In this document: positions 18,565-27,192 of the stretch, piece after piece
Numbering within the stretch: the first letter of the stretch is position 1
Layout: every line of letters starts with the position of its first letter
DNA from: Alphaproteobacteria bacterium
Lineage (GTDB): Bacteria; Pseudomonadota; Alphaproteobacteria; UBA8366
Direction of reading: 5' to 3'
Length of the DNA stretch: 64,000 bases
Assembly (NCBI GenBank): GCA_021774335.1
Contig: JAJFJD010000005.1
Coordinates: forward strand, 143,632 to 207,631
Program-made: the position numbers and the translations under genes
The notes under the pieces: generated by a model
Told to the model about the DNA's origin: nothing
Seen by the model: only the letters and a program-made list of their open reading frames with translations
The model's database searches: none

Positions 18565-18726
18565 ATGCGAAATGTAGTCGGTGCGATCTTGACGTTGATT
18601 ATTTTGGCCGCGTCGGCGGCGGTTGCGGTTGCCTGCCCGATGGCTGGCCATTCGGAACAGCAGACCGTTATGACCGAAACGACGACGCAGACTCCGATGC
18701 CGGATAAATCGAAATCCGGCGGGTAA
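18565..18726 (+). CDS. 53-residue secreted or lipoprotein-like peptide
   Basis: A short gene with an excellent ribosome binding site (AAGGGG, 8 nt before ATG 18565). The product begins MRNVVGAILTLIILAASAA, a typical signal peptide of basic start plus hydrophobic core, followed by VAVACPMAG and then 25 polar residues rich in Thr, Gln, Met and Lys. The single Cys is at the likely cleavage region; the lipobox is imperfect (Ala at -3), so soluble periplasmic export is equally possible. An intrinsic terminator follows 60 bp later. No family recognised. Confidence 0.7.
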   Translation: MRNVVGAILTLIILAASAAVAVACPMAGHSEQQTVMTETTTQTPMPDKSKSGG

Positions 18727-18786
18727 CAGGGCTGGCATATGCCGTCGGCCCATCCTGGCGCCGGCGGTTATTCTTAAGGAATTCGT

Positions 18787-18822
18787 AACCGCGGGGCGTT
18801 CAGGTTTCTCCGCGGTTTTTTC
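18787..18822 (+). terminator. Rho-independent terminator
   Basis: Stem AACCGCGG (18787-18794) with CCGCGGTT (18810-18817), 15-nt loop, then a T-run to 18821. It closes the leu block and small peptide transcript before the asd promoter. Confidence 0.8.
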
Positions 18823-18839
18823 GTGCGCAGAACATCGCG

Positions 18840-18868
18840 TTGCAATCGATGTTTCGTGCGCCTACATA
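18840..18868 (+). promoter_or_regulatory. Predicted sigma-70 promoter of asd
   Basis: TTGCAA (18840-18845), 17-nt spacer, TACATA (18863-18868), just after the terminator and 71 bp before the asd start. Confidence 0.45.
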
Positions 18869-18939
18869 AAGCCGCATGTTTGAACGAGCCGTCCGGCCAA
18901 GTGCCGGCGGCGGTATGATGAAGTGATGGAGCCTTGACG

Positions 18940-19968
18940 ATGGGTTATCGTGTGGCGGTTATGGGCGCGACCGGGAATGTCGGTCGCGAAATCCTTGAAA
19001 TTCTGGCGGAACGCGCCTTTCCGGCGGACGAGGTCGTGGCGCTCGCGTCCGAACGGTCGGTCGGCAAAGAAGTGTCCTACGGCGATTCGAAAACATTAAA
19101 AGTGTTAAAATTGGAGGATTTCGATTTCAAGGGAATCGATCTCGTCCTGTCGTCGGCCGGGGCATCGATTTCGAAAATGTATGTGCCACGCGCGACCGCG
19201 GCTGGCGCCGTGGTCATCGACAACACGTCCTTATTCCGCATGGATCCGGACGTACCGCTGGTCGTACCGGAAGTGAACGAAGAAGCGCTCGCCGATTACA
19301 GCAAGAAGAACATCGTCGCGAACCCGAACTGCTCGACCATGCAGATGGTCGTCGCCTTGAAGCCACTGCATGATTTGGCGCGGATCCGTCGGGTCGTGGT
19401 GTCGACCTATCAGTCGGTGTCGGGCGCGGGCAAAGCCGGGATGGACGAACTGTTCAACCAGACGCGCGACATCTACATGAATAACTTTGCCACGCCCGAT
19501 CTGTTCACCAAGCAGATTGCGTTTAACGTCATTCCGCATATCGACGTCTTCATGGAAGACGGCTCGACCAAGGAAGAATGGAAGATGATGGTCGAGACCA
19601 AGAAGATTCTCGATCCGAAGATCCTGGTGTCGGCGACCTGTGTCCGGGTGCCGGTCTTCGTTGGCCATGCCGAGTCGGTCAATCTTGAGTTCGAGTCGCC
19701 GATCTCCGTCGAAGAAGCCCGTGAGGCGTTGCAGGATTCGCTTGGCGTTGTGGTGGTGGATGATCGCGAGGACGGCGGCTACGTCACGCCGAAGGAATCG
19801 ACCGGTGAAGACGCGGTCTTCGTCAGCCGTTTGCGCGAAGACCCGACGGTCGAGAACGGCTTGGCGATGTGGATCGTATCGGACAATCTGCGGAAGGGTG
19901 CTGCGCTCAACACAGTGCAGATCGCCGAAGCGCTGATCGGCGGATACCTGCAGCGCAAGGCGGCATAA
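18940..19968 (+). CDS. asd: Aspartate-semialdehyde dehydrogenase
   Basis: A 342-residue NADPH-dependent enzyme reducing aspartyl-phosphate to the semialdehyde, the branch point to lysine, methionine and threonine. The nucleotide loop is VMGATGNVGREIL and the catalytic cysteine is Cys131 in NPNCSTMQMV. SVSGAGKAGMDEL and ATCVRVPVFVGHAESVN are typical of the family. ATG 18940 is preferred to TTG 18934 because GGAG sits 8 nt upstream. It has its own predicted promoter and a strong hairpin after the stop, so it is probably monocistronic. DapF in this window acts later in the same lysine branch. Confidence 0.97.
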   Translation: MGYRVAVMGATGNVGREILEILAERAFPADEVVALASERSVGKEVSYGDSKTLKVLKLEDFDFKGIDLVLSSAGASISKMYVPRATAAGAVVIDNTSLFRMDPDVPLVVPEVNEEALADYSKKNIVANPNCSTMQMVVALKPLHDLARIRRVVVSTYQSVSGAGKAGMDELFNQTRDIYMNNFATPDLFTKQIAFNVIPHIDVFMEDGSTKEEWKMMVETKKILDPKILVSATCVRVPVFVGHAESVNLEFESPISVEEAREALQDSLGVVVVDDREDGGYVTPKESTGEDAVFVSRLREDPTVENGLAMWIVSDNLRKGAALNTVQIAEALIGGYLQRKAA

Positions 19969-19975
19969 CTACCAA

Positions 19976-20001
19976 GGACAGGGCGGTTTTCCGCCCTGTC
20001 C
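19976..20001. terminator. Perfect 11-bp hairpin after asd
   Basis: GGACAGGGCGG (19976-19986), TTTT loop, CCGCCCTGTCC (19991-20001). It starts 7 bp after the asd stop. No T-run follows on either strand, so it may be a factor-assisted or bidirectional terminator, or an mRNA 3'-end stabiliser. Confidence 0.6.
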
Positions 20002-20134
20002 GCCGGCTCTCAAATCCCAAATCAAGCTAGCCCGGGCAGTGATGTTGCATCGTCTGTTATATTATTGATATGTGCGCATATGAAATATAATGTCATACCT
20101 ACCTCTGCAATGATAAAATAAGTGCACATATTAT

Positions 20135-20971
20135 TTATCGCAATCGGAAGGCGGGCCGGATCGTTTCCGGGTTCACGATCGCGTCCTGTTCCTCGATCAA
20201 CGGCAGGTCCGCCGATCCGCTCGCCGCGGCGAGCCGTACCGCCGTGTGAGTCGCGGCGGCGGCATGCTCCAGCGCGGTTTTCGGGTCCGCCTGCCGCAGC
20301 AATCGTCCCAGCAGGAGTCCTGCGAAAAGATCGCCCGCGCCATAGCCCGGTGCATCGATCGCTGGATAAGTGACCTGCCACGCCGAACCCCCGGCAGTGC
20401 AAATCGTTGCGATGCCGTCTTCGGTTTCAATGCCCGTAATGGAAACGATGCGCGGACCTCTGGCGTGCATTTGGTCCGCCGCCGCCAACGCGTCAGACGG
20501 CGTTTGAACTGCAATCCCCGTTAAATACGCCGCTTCGAATGTGTTGGGGGTGACGACATCGGCTGTGGCGACGCCCTCTGTTGCAAAGAAGTCGGCTATG
20601 CCATCGGCGACATAGACCTGCCCCTTATCGCCGATCACAGGATCGCATAGGTAAAGGGCGTCCGCATTCTGCGCTCGCACGCGCCGCACCGCGTCGAGGA
20701 CGATTGGCCCCGTTCTAGCATCCCCGAGATATCCTGAGAGTATTGCCGTGCAGCGCGCGAGCAACCCGCGCTGGTCCAAGCCATCGATCAACGCCTGCAT
20801 GTCTTCGGCCGGGGTCACGCGGCCGGTATGGCTGCCATGGGCGGGGTGGTTCGAAAACATCACCGTGTTGACCGGCCAAACAGGAAAGCCCAACCGCTGT
20901 AGGAAGAAGGTGCTGGCGCTGTTGCCGACATGCCCGGCGACCACCGAAGACTGGATGCTCAAGATACTCAT
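20135..20971 (-). CDS. pdxY: Pyridoxal kinase PdxY-type
   Basis: A 278-residue ribokinase-superfamily kinase phosphorylating pyridoxal in the vitamin B6 salvage pathway. Diagnostic parts are SIQSSVVAGHVGNSAS at the N-terminus, WPVNTVMFSNHPAHG for substrate binding, DPVIGDKGQVYV, TPNTFEAAYLTG and the anion-hole/catalytic APGYGAGDLFAGLL. The protein is complete. No Shine-Dalgarno precedes ATG 20971 and the predicted promoter leaves almost no leader. It is convergent with asd across a 166-bp gap whose last 100 bp are strikingly AT-rich with near-palindromic ATATGTGCGCATAT. Confidence 0.94.
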   Translation of the reverse strand: MSILSIQSSVVAGHVGNSASTFFLQRLGFPVWPVNTVMFSNHPAHGSHTGRVTPAEDMQALIDGLDQRGLLARCTAILSGYLGDARTGPIVLDAVRRVRAQNADALYLCDPVIGDKGQVYVADGIADFFATEGVATADVVTPNTFEAAYLTGIAVQTPSDALAAADQMHARGPRIVSITGIETEDGIATICTAGGSAWQVTYPAIDAPGYGAGDLFAGLLLGRLLRQADPKTALEHAAAATHTAVRLAAASGSADLPLIEEQDAIVNPETIRPAFRLR

Positions 20972-20979
20972 CGCCGGTC

Positions 20980-21008
20980 ATGCTAGGCGGTCTTCCGCCG
21001 GAAACCAA
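20980..21008 (-). promoter_or_regulatory. Predicted sigma-70 promoter of pdxY
   Basis: Minus strand TTGGTT (21008-21003), 17-nt spacer, TAGCAT (20985-20980). The -10 ends 8 bases before the ATG, giving a predicted leader of 0-3 nt. Confidence 0.4.
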
Positions 21009-21050
21009 TTGCCGATGTGTTGGAACGCGGTACCGCCCGGTCTCCGGCCA

Positions 21051-21078
21051 TTGCGATGCGGCCGCGCGCCGGTATAGT
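21051..21078 (+). promoter_or_regulatory. Predicted sigma-70 promoter of CitE-like gene
   Basis: TTGCGA (21051-21056), 16-nt spacer, TATAGT (21073-21078), 29 bp before the CitE-like start. The same GGTATAGTCC sequence occurs at the -10 of lpd (44906-44915). Confidence 0.5.
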
Positions 21079-21107
21079 CCCGCCAATCACCTATTGGGAG
21101 AATCACC

Positions 21108-21977
21108 ATGACCGCCATCGATCGCCCCCGCCGCAGCATGCTTTATATGCCTGGCTCAAATGCCCGCGCATTGGAAAAAGGCCGCGGGCTGCCCAGCGAC
21201 GCAATCATTTTCGATCTCGAGGACGCGGTCGCGGTCGAGGCGAAGGAAACGGCGCGGACGCAAATCGCCGATGCGCTGGCCGCGGGCGGATACGGTGAAC
21301 GGGAGTTGTTGATCCGTGTGAATGGACTGGACTCGGAATGGGGGTCGGCCGACCTTGCTGCCGTTGCCGCTATGCCGGCGCATGGTGTCCTGGTGCCCAA
21401 GGTCGAGAGTCCGGGAATGGTTCAGGATGTGGAGCGCCAACTCTCGGATGCGGGCGCGCCGGACGATCAATCGATCTGGTGCATGATGGAGACGCCCATC
21501 GGAATTTTGCGCGCGGCGGAAATTGCGGCATCGAGCCCACGGCTTGCCGGATTTATCCTCGGCACCAACGATTTGGCACTTGATCTGCGCTGTCGCCAGA
21601 CACCGGACCGGCTTCCCTTCATGACCAGTTTCAGTCTTTGTATTTTGGCGGCGCGCGCGCATGGGCTCGCGGTCATCGATGCGGTGCATACCGATCTCGA
21701 CGACATGGACGGGTTCGCGGATGCATGCCGTCAAGGACGCGACCTGGGCTTCGACGGCAAATCGCTGATCCATCCCAAGACCATCGATACGGCAAATGCG
21801 CTATTCGGCCCGAGTGCAGACGAGGTCGCCTGGGCCCGCAAACTCGTCGAGGTTTATCGGGAGGGTCGGGCGGCCGGGAAAGCAGTAATCGTCGTCGACG
21901 GCCAGATGATCGAGGATCTTCATGTACGCGAAGCGCAGCGTCTGCTGGCGATGGCGGACAGCGTTACGTCATCATAG
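21108..21977 (+). CDS. HpcH/HpaI aldolase family CoA-ester lyase (CitE-like) 1
   Basis: A 289-residue CitE/malyl-CoA lyase-like TIM-barrel enzyme that cleaves or hydrolyses a beta-hydroxyacyl-CoA. Family marks are RSMLYMPGSNARALEK, the metal and acid residues in FDLEDAVAVEAKE, RVNGLDSEWG, ETPIGILRA, LGTNDLALDL and GFDGKSLIHPKTI. The C-terminal GQMIEDLHVREAQR helix is common in the CitE-like and (3S)-malyl-CoA thioesterase groups. TGGGAG precedes ATG 21108. It is divergent from pdxY with its own promoter and followed by a long gene-free region. Substrate cannot be assigned. Confidence 0.9.
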   Translation: MTAIDRPRRSMLYMPGSNARALEKGRGLPSDAIIFDLEDAVAVEAKETARTQIADALAAGGYGERELLIRVNGLDSEWGSADLAAVAAMPAHGVLVPKVESPGMVQDVERQLSDAGAPDDQSIWCMMETPIGILRAAEIAASSPRLAGFILGTNDLALDLRCRQTPDRLPFMTSFSLCILAARAHGLAVIDAVHTDLDDMDGFADACRQGRDLGFDGKSLIHPKTIDTANALFGPSADEVAWARKLVEVYREGRAAGKAVIVVDGQMIEDLHVREAQRLLAMADSVTSS

Positions 21978-22185
21978 TACGGGAAGGTTGGTTCCGGCAG
22001 GCTTCGCCGAGCCTAATCGAATTGAAACATTATCAAGACTTCGCAAACCATAGACGACCATGCGGAAATGAAACCTTCTAATAACAAAATAGAACGTCAA
22101 AAATTTATAAAAGAAATACTGAATTTTAGTTGAGAAAATAAAAACACGTTGATATAAGAAAAGCGTCGGGTATGTGTTCCGGAGT

Positions 22186-22368
22186 TGGTGGGACCACCAG
22201 ATCACATTTGTACCGCGAACGGTACGCCCGACGCCTTTCCGAGCCTTTCAGCTCTGGACCGCGAAAGCGGACTTCCGCAACACCAACCCGACATCCGGCA
22301 GACACCCTGGCGACGACGCTGCCGGAGCGGGCTGGTCAATACGACCGCAGCGACCAAAAGGCCCGCTC
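22186..22368. other. Cluster of hairpins in gene-free region
   Basis: TGGTGG/CCACCA (22186-22199), GTACCG-CGAA-CGGTAC (22210-22225), CCGC-GAAA-GCGG with a GNRA tetraloop (22259-22270) and a long stem GAGCGGGC/GCCCGCTC (22325-22332 with 22361-22368) that encloses GGTC/GACC. It could mark a structured RNA. GC-rich DNA gives some hairpins by chance. Confidence 0.3.
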
Positions 22369-23034
22369 TGTCGTATTCCTTCCGGATACGCCCGATAACA
22401 TCCAGTGACGCCAAGAGACATCGCTGCATGTGTTCCGCCGTTCTCAAAGACAGCCAATACCTTGCGGCATCAACCCCCCGCTCGGCACGCATTGCTGCGG
22501 CGCCGAACTTCTGTCCCCCGCCAGGCACAGGGAGGCAACCGACGGGAGCCGGCGGAACTGGCGACGAGGCCATCCGATCACCGGGACGGTGACGCGGATG
22601 CGGCGGGCGCGTGTCTAACTCGACATATCGCCAACCGAACCCTCCGCCGCGACGGCATTCGTGCCGGAAAACCTGCACTGGCGCCGCCGCGCCGTCCGAT
22701 GTCCCCGACGGGTTGGCCCGAAGGCCGCGTGCCGTTGACATCGACATCGCATAAGCGAACCGGAAATCTGCCCGATGTCGCAGCGAAGCGCCCGCAAAAG
22801 CATCTCCACGCGCCACCGACTAGACCTTAGCCGGACCAAGCTTGTCCGAAGACGTCGCCACGGTCCCTGAAATCCCCGCTAGCAAATCCGATCAATCTTG
22901 CCGGCCCGAAGGCAGAAACAATACTAAACGACTCTGCAACAACACCGAGAATTCAGCGCTTTCACGTACCAATGCAATAGTGGGATGGGGCGGAAAAGAT
23001 GTCCATAATAAAAACAAGACATCGAGGGAAAAGT

Positions 23035-23134
23035 TGTGAATAAAACGAAAAGAAAGTCACAACCTATCCACATTCTATCCACAAGTTTTTCCACAGAATA
23101 TGGATCTTTTTTACTTCGAGATAGTATTCACAAG
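23035..23134. other. Cluster of five DnaA-box-like 9-mers
   Basis: TTATTCACA on the minus strand (23035-23043), then CTATCCACA (23064-23072), CTATCCACA (23075-23083), TTTTCCACA (23087-23095) and GTATTCACA (23126-23134) on the plus strand. The first matches TTATNCACA fully, the others with one mismatch. The block lies in AT-rich non-coding DNA about 480 bp upstream of sdhC. Confidence 0.5.
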
Positions 23135-23609
23135 TATATAACATCCTTTGCTTAATCTTGCCAGAGGAGTCCTGCGTGTTTTCCAGTCGACTTGAGAAAT
23201 GCACAGACGATCTATGGGTCAGCGTTTGAATTGCCAAAAGAATTTCGGCCCTCGATTTGTTGCGGAGCGCGGCAGCGTGGCGGCATTTCCCGAATCGGGG
23301 ACAGTAATGGCGGCCGTGGGCAATTGCGCGGAACAGTCGACGCAAGAATACGCAATCGCTGTAACAACGCCGACTCGGTAAACCGCCGTAATCTCGGCAA
23401 TCCGAGGATGCACCCAGCGGCATAGAAGGTCTGTCACGGGGGTCACCGTTGACTACGCAGGAAAAGCGCCCTATTCAGAGCCACGTGTTTGTCTGGATGG
23501 ATCGTATTGCCCTGGCTACCGTCGGTGGTGCCGCATGCGATAAGTGCAATCCGGAACGCATTTCAAGACGTATACCAACTAAGCCACGGCGCGGGCAGCG
23601 AGAGGACGT

Positions 23610-24008
23610 ATGGACACGGGTAACAGGCCACTTTCACCGCATATGCAGGTGTATCGATGGCAATGGACGATGGCGCTTTCGATCATCCATCGCGCCACGG
23701 GGGTCGCACTCGCCGTCGGTGCGTTGATGATGGTGTGTTGGTTGGTATCGGTAGCGCAAGGCGGAGACGCTTACACCGCGCTCAATGGATTCCTGTCCTC
23801 CTGGATCGGCCGTTTGATGTTGTTCGGCTGGACGTGGTCGCTGCTCTATCATCTTGCGAACGGCATCCGCCACTTGGCATGGGATACCGGCAGCGGCCTC
23901 GAATTGGACGCCGCGCGCAACACGGGTTACGCGGCCGCCGGTTTTTCGGTCCTCGGGACAATCGCATTATGGGCGGCCGCCTATAGCATGACGGGGGCCT
24001 TCTCATGA
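23610..24008 (+). CDS. sdhC: Succinate dehydrogenase cytochrome b556 subunit
   Basis: A 132-residue membrane anchor of complex II. RPLSPHMQVYRWQWTMALSI and SIIHRATGVALAVG, with the conserved HR near the quinone site, are typical. The heme-ligand His lies in LLYHLANGIRHLAWD. Three hydrophobic helices span residues 25-50, 65-85 and 105-130. GAGAGGAC stands before ATG 23610. Its stop overlaps the sdhD start as ATGA. First gene of sdhCDAB. Confidence 0.96.
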   Translation: MDTGNRPLSPHMQVYRWQWTMALSIIHRATGVALAVGALMMVCWLVSVAQGGDAYTALNGFLSSWIGRLMLFGWTWSLLYHLANGIRHLAWDTGSGLELDAARNTGYAAAGFSVLGTIALWAAAYSMTGAFS

Positions 24009-24379
24009 GCATGCAAACGCCGCTTGGCCGGGTGCGCGGGCTGGGCTCCGCGAAGAACGGGACGCATCATTGGTGGATGCAACGGATCACCGCGGTGGCG
24101 CTGGTGCCACTGACGCTGTGGTTCGTCTATTCGATCCTGAGCCTGCTCGGTGCGGGCCATGCCGCCGCGGAAACGTGGCTGGCGTCGCCGGTCAATGCCG
24201 TCTTGATGATCTTGTTGATCATCGCGACGTTCCATCACCTCCAGCTAGGGCTGCAGGTGGTGATCGAAGACTATATTCATGGCGAGGGCGCTAAGATCGT
24301 CGCCATCGTCATCATCAAATTGGCAAGTTTCGCGCTCGCGGTGACGGGCGCGTTTGCCGTTCTGAAGGTCGCGTTCTAA
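24005..24379 (+). CDS. sdhD: Succinate dehydrogenase membrane anchor subunit
   Basis: A 124-residue second anchor of complex II with three transmembrane helices. GLGSAKNGTHHWWMQRITAV and the heme-binding FHHLQLGLQVVIEDYIHG are family hallmarks. It helps bind heme b and ubiquinone with SdhC. It overlaps sdhC by 4 bases and is followed by sdhA after 42 bp. Confidence 0.96.
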   Translation: MSMQTPLGRVRGLGSAKNGTHHWWMQRITAVALVPLTLWFVYSILSLLGAGHAAAETWLASPVNAVLMILLIIATFHHLQLGLQVVIEDYIHGEGAKIVAIVIIKLASFALAVTGAFAVLKVAF

Positions 24380-24421
24380 ATGAATGCGCAGCATACGCAG
24401 TTTATAGGGTGGCAGTAGAAA

Positions 24422-26212
24422 ATGGGTCAGGCATATCCAATTATCGACCATGAATATGACGTGGTTGTCGTCGGCGCCGGCGGCGCCGGGTTGCGCGCGA
24501 CTGTCGGCTTGGCGGAAGCTGGGCTGAAAACGGCCTGTGTCACCAAGGTCTTTCCGACGCGCAGTCACACCGTCGCGGCGCAAGGTGGAATCTCCGCCTC
24601 GTTGGGCAACATGGGCGACGACGACTGGCGTTGGCATATGTATGACACGGTCAAGGGCGCCGACTGGCTGGGCGACCAGGATGCCATCGAATACATGTGC
24701 CGTGAGGCAATCCCGGCAATCATCGAACTGGAACATTACGGCGTGCCGTTCAGCCGTACCGAAGAGGGCCGGATCTATCAGCGGCCGTTCGGCGGCATGA
24801 CCACGAATTACGGCGAAGGCACCGCGCAGCGCACCTGCGCCGCGGCTGACCGAACCGGCCACGCCATGCTGCACACTCTGTATCAGCAGTCGGTCAAGCA
24901 TCAGGTCGAGTTCTTTATCGAGTATTTCGCGCTCGATCTGATCACCGACAGCGAGGGCGATGTCTGCGGCCTGATGACGTGGAACCTCGACGACGGCACG
25001 ATCCATCGTTTCCGCGCCAAGATGGTTATCATGGCGACCGGCGGATACGGCCGGACCTATTTCTCCTGCACGTCGGCGCATACCTGCACGGGCGATGGCG
25101 GCGGCATGGTGTTGCGCGCCGGCCTGCCGATGCAGGACATGGAATTCGTTCAGTTCCACCCGACCGGTATCTACGGCGCGGGCTGCCTGATCACCGAGGG
25201 CGTGCGCGGCGAGGGTGGCTACGTGACCAATTCCGAGGGCGAACGCTTCATGGAGCGTTACGCGCCGTCGGCCAAGGACCTGGCCAGCCGCGATGTGGTG
25301 AGCCGGTCGATGACCGTCGAGATACGCGAAGGCCGCGGTGTCGGCGCGAATTCGGATCACATTCATCTTCATCTCGAGCATCTCGACCCCGATGTGATCG
25401 AGGAACGCCTGCCGGGCATTTCCGAGACCGCGCGCATCTTCGCCGGTGTTGACGTGACGAAGGAAGCGATCCCCGTGATCCCGACCTGCCACTACAACAT
25501 GGGCGGGGTGCCGGCGAACTATCACGGCGAAGCGGTAACGTTGAAAAACGGCGGTGACGCGACGGTCGTGCCGGGTCTGATGGCGATCGGCGAAGCGGCC
25601 TGCGTCTCCGTGCATGGTGCGAACCGGCTCGGCTCGAACTCGCTGCTCGATCTCGTGGTGTTCGGCCGCGCGTCGGCGCTGCGCTGCGCCGAGGTGGTCG
25701 ATCCGAACGCCAGCCATAAACCCTTCCCGTCGGATGCAGGCGAAGCGGCGCTCGACCGGCTCGACCGGATCCGCCATTCCAAGGGCAGCACGTCAACCGC
25801 GTCGTTGCGGCTCGAAATGCAGCGCGTGATGCAGAGCAACTGCGCCGTGTTCCGGACCGGGGAAGTGCTCGACGAAGGCGTCAGCCTGCTGGAGGAAACC
25901 TGGCAGAAGCGCGAAGATTTGAGCGTCACCGACCGTTCGATGGTTTGGAATTCCGACCTTGTCGAAACACTGGAACTCGACAATCTGCTGTCGCAGGCGA
26001 TGGTGACCATGACGTCGGCGGCGAACCGGCAGGAATCGCGCGGCGCGCATGCCCGCGAGGATTTCCCCGATCGCGACGACGAGAAATGGATGCATCACAC
26101 GCTTGCTTGGTGCGACGACAAGGGCAAGGTCAAGATCGACTACCGCCCGGTGGTGATGCAGACGCTGACGAACGAGGTTCAGGCATTCCCGCCCAAGGCG
26201 CGGGTGTATTGA
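24422..26212 (+). CDS. sdhA: Succinate dehydrogenase flavoprotein subunit
   Basis: A 596-residue catalytic subunit oxidising succinate to fumarate with covalent FAD. The Rossmann start is [13 protein letters not shown] and the flavin-linking His is in [17 protein letters not shown]. The substrate region shows [22 protein letters not shown] and [11 protein letters not shown], and the C-terminus ends [26 protein letters not shown], all as in mitochondrial and alphaproteobacterial SdhA. Length is normal. Located between sdhD and sdhB. Confidence 0.98.
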   Translation: MGQAYPIIDHEYDVVVVGAGGAGLRATVGLAEAGLKTACVTKVFPTRSHTVAAQGGISASLGNMGDDDWRWHMYDTVKGADWLGDQDAIEYMCREAIPAIIELEHYGVPFSRTEEGRIYQRPFGGMTTNYGEGTAQRTCAAADRTGHAMLHTLYQQSVKHQVEFFIEYFALDLITDSEGDVCGLMTWNLDDGTIHRFRAKMVIMATGGYGRTYFSCTSAHTCTGDGGGMVLRAGLPMQDMEFVQFHPTGIYGAGCLITEGVRGEGGYVTNSEGERFMERYAPSAKDLASRDVVSRSMTVEIREGRGVGANSDHIHLHLEHLDPDVIEERLPGISETARIFAGVDVTKEAIPVIPTCHYNMGGVPANYHGEAVTLKNGGDATVVPGLMAIGEAACVSVHGANRLGSNSLLDLVVFGRASALRCAEVVDPNASHKPFPSDAGEAALDRLDRIRHSKGSTSTASLRLEMQRVMQSNCAVFRTGEVLDEGVSLLEETWQKREDLSVTDRSMVWNSDLVETLELDNLLSQAMVTMTSAANRQESRGAHAREDFPDRDDEKWMHHTLAWCDDKGKVKIDYRPVVMQTLTNEVQAFPPKARVY

Positions 26213-26292
26213 TCCGTTAGGTCGCGCGACAAACCGAAACCTAAGCGCCGGCGCTGCGTCGCGTCGGTGGGGACAAGAAGAAAGACGATTAC

Positions 26293-27072
26293 ATGGCTGA
26301 ATTTTCGCTACCCGCCAACTCCAAGGTCACGGACGGCAAGCGCTGGGACGCGCCGGCCGGGTCGGGGAATACGAAAACCTTCAAGGTTTACCGGTGGAAC
26401 GCGGACGACGGTGAGAATCCCGCGGTCGATACCTATACGCTCGACCTCGACGACTGCGGCCCAATGGTTCTCGACGCGTTGATCAAGATCAAGAACGAGA
26501 TCGATCCCACGTTGACCTTCCGGCGGTCTTGCCGCGAAGGTGTGTGCGGGTCTTGCGCGATGAACATCGATGGCACCAACACGCTGGCCTGCACCAAATT
26601 CATCGACGACGTGGACAACGAGGTGAAGGTCTACCCGCTGCCGCATCTGCCGGTGGTGAAGGACCTGGTGCCCGATCTCACCACGCCCTACGCGCAACTC
26701 TCGTCGATCGAACCATGGATAAAGACGCAGTCGCCGGCACCCGCGCGCGAGCGGCTTCAGACTCCGGAGGAACGCCGTAAGCTCGACGGGCTATACGAAT
26801 GCATCCTATGCTTCTGCTGCTCGACCAGCTGCCCGAGCTATTGGTGGAACGGCGACCGGTATCTCGGCCCGGCCGTCTTGCTGCAGGCCTATCGCTGGAT
26901 CGCCGACAGCCGCGACGAGGGGACCGGCGACCGGCTCGACCAGTTGGAAGACCCGTTCCGGCTCTACCGCTGTCACACCATCATGAACTGCACGAAGACC
27001 TGCCCGAAGGGCCTCAACCCGGCGAAGGCGATCGCCGAGATCAAGAAGCTCATGGTCGCACGGCAGGGCTGA
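26293..27072 (+). CDS. sdhB: Succinate dehydrogenase iron-sulfur subunit
   Basis: A 259-residue electron-transfer subunit carrying three clusters. [2Fe-2S] ligands are in [15 protein letters not shown] and NTLAC. [4Fe-4S] ligands are in [17 protein letters not shown], and the [3Fe-4S] and remaining ligands in [17 protein letters not shown]. It passes electrons from SdhA to ubiquinone at SdhCD. Last gene of sdhCDAB; a 9-bp hairpin follows 66 bp downstream. Confidence 0.98.
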   Translation: MAEFSLPANSKVTDGKRWDAPAGSGNTKTFKVYRWNADDGENPAVDTYTLDLDDCGPMVLDALIKIKNEIDPTLTFRRSCREGVCGSCAMNIDGTNTLACTKFIDDVDNEVKVYPLPHLPVVKDLVPDLTTPYAQLSSIEPWIKTQSPAPARERLQTPEERRKLDGLYECILCFCCSTSCPSYWWNGDRYLGPAVLLQAYRWIADSRDEGTGDRLDQLEDPFRLYRCHTIMNCTKTCPKGLNPAKAIAEIKKLMVARQG

Positions 27073-27138
27073 CACCTATCAGACCGGGTTTGGGGCGGTG
27101 GTTCCGCCCGTCTATACAAAATTGGTCCTTTTTCCGGC

Positions 27139-27162
27139 GGCGCGGTCCCTTTAGACCGCGCC
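27139..27162. terminator. 9-bp hairpin after sdhB
   Basis: GGCGCGGTC (27139-27147), 6-nt loop, GACCGCGCC (27154-27162). Only GTTGT follows, so it is a weak intrinsic terminator at best, but it is well placed between sdhB and the PaiB-like gene. Confidence 0.5.
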
Positions 27163-27192
27163 GTTGTCGGTTCTACAGACAGGAGACGCCCG

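Larger units (their letters stand above)
21978..23609. other. 1.6-kb gap without convincing protein genes
   Basis: No open frame here has a family signature, sensible composition and ribosome binding site together. Three parts can be told apart. Positions 21980-22170 are strongly AT-rich, unlike the rest of the window. Positions 22180-22830 are GC-rich again with several hairpins. Positions 22900-23450 are of mixed composition and hold five DnaA-box-like sites at 23035-23134. The last 150 bp lead to sdhC. It may be a replication or regulatory region, an unknown RNA, or decayed DNA. Confidence 0.6.

Noticed and set aside
22202..22816. 204-codon minus-strand frame in the gene-free region
   Set aside because: No recognisable motif, Arg/Gly/Pro-rich composition, no ribosome binding site; overlapping frames on the plus strand look equally random.
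23535..23600. tRNA-like sequence on the minus strand (GTGGCTTAGTTGGTA, like a D-arm)
   Set aside because: No matching acceptor stem, anticodon stem or T-arm GTTCRA sequence follows; a full cloverleaf cannot be built.
21978..23609. Known RNA genes (SRP RNA, tmRNA, RNase P RNA, 6S) in the gap
   Set aside because: None of the conserved core sequences of these RNAs could be seen on either strand.
23449..23727. 92-codon frame overlapping the sdhC start
   Set aside because: It runs in another frame across the certain sdhC coding sequence and has no family features.
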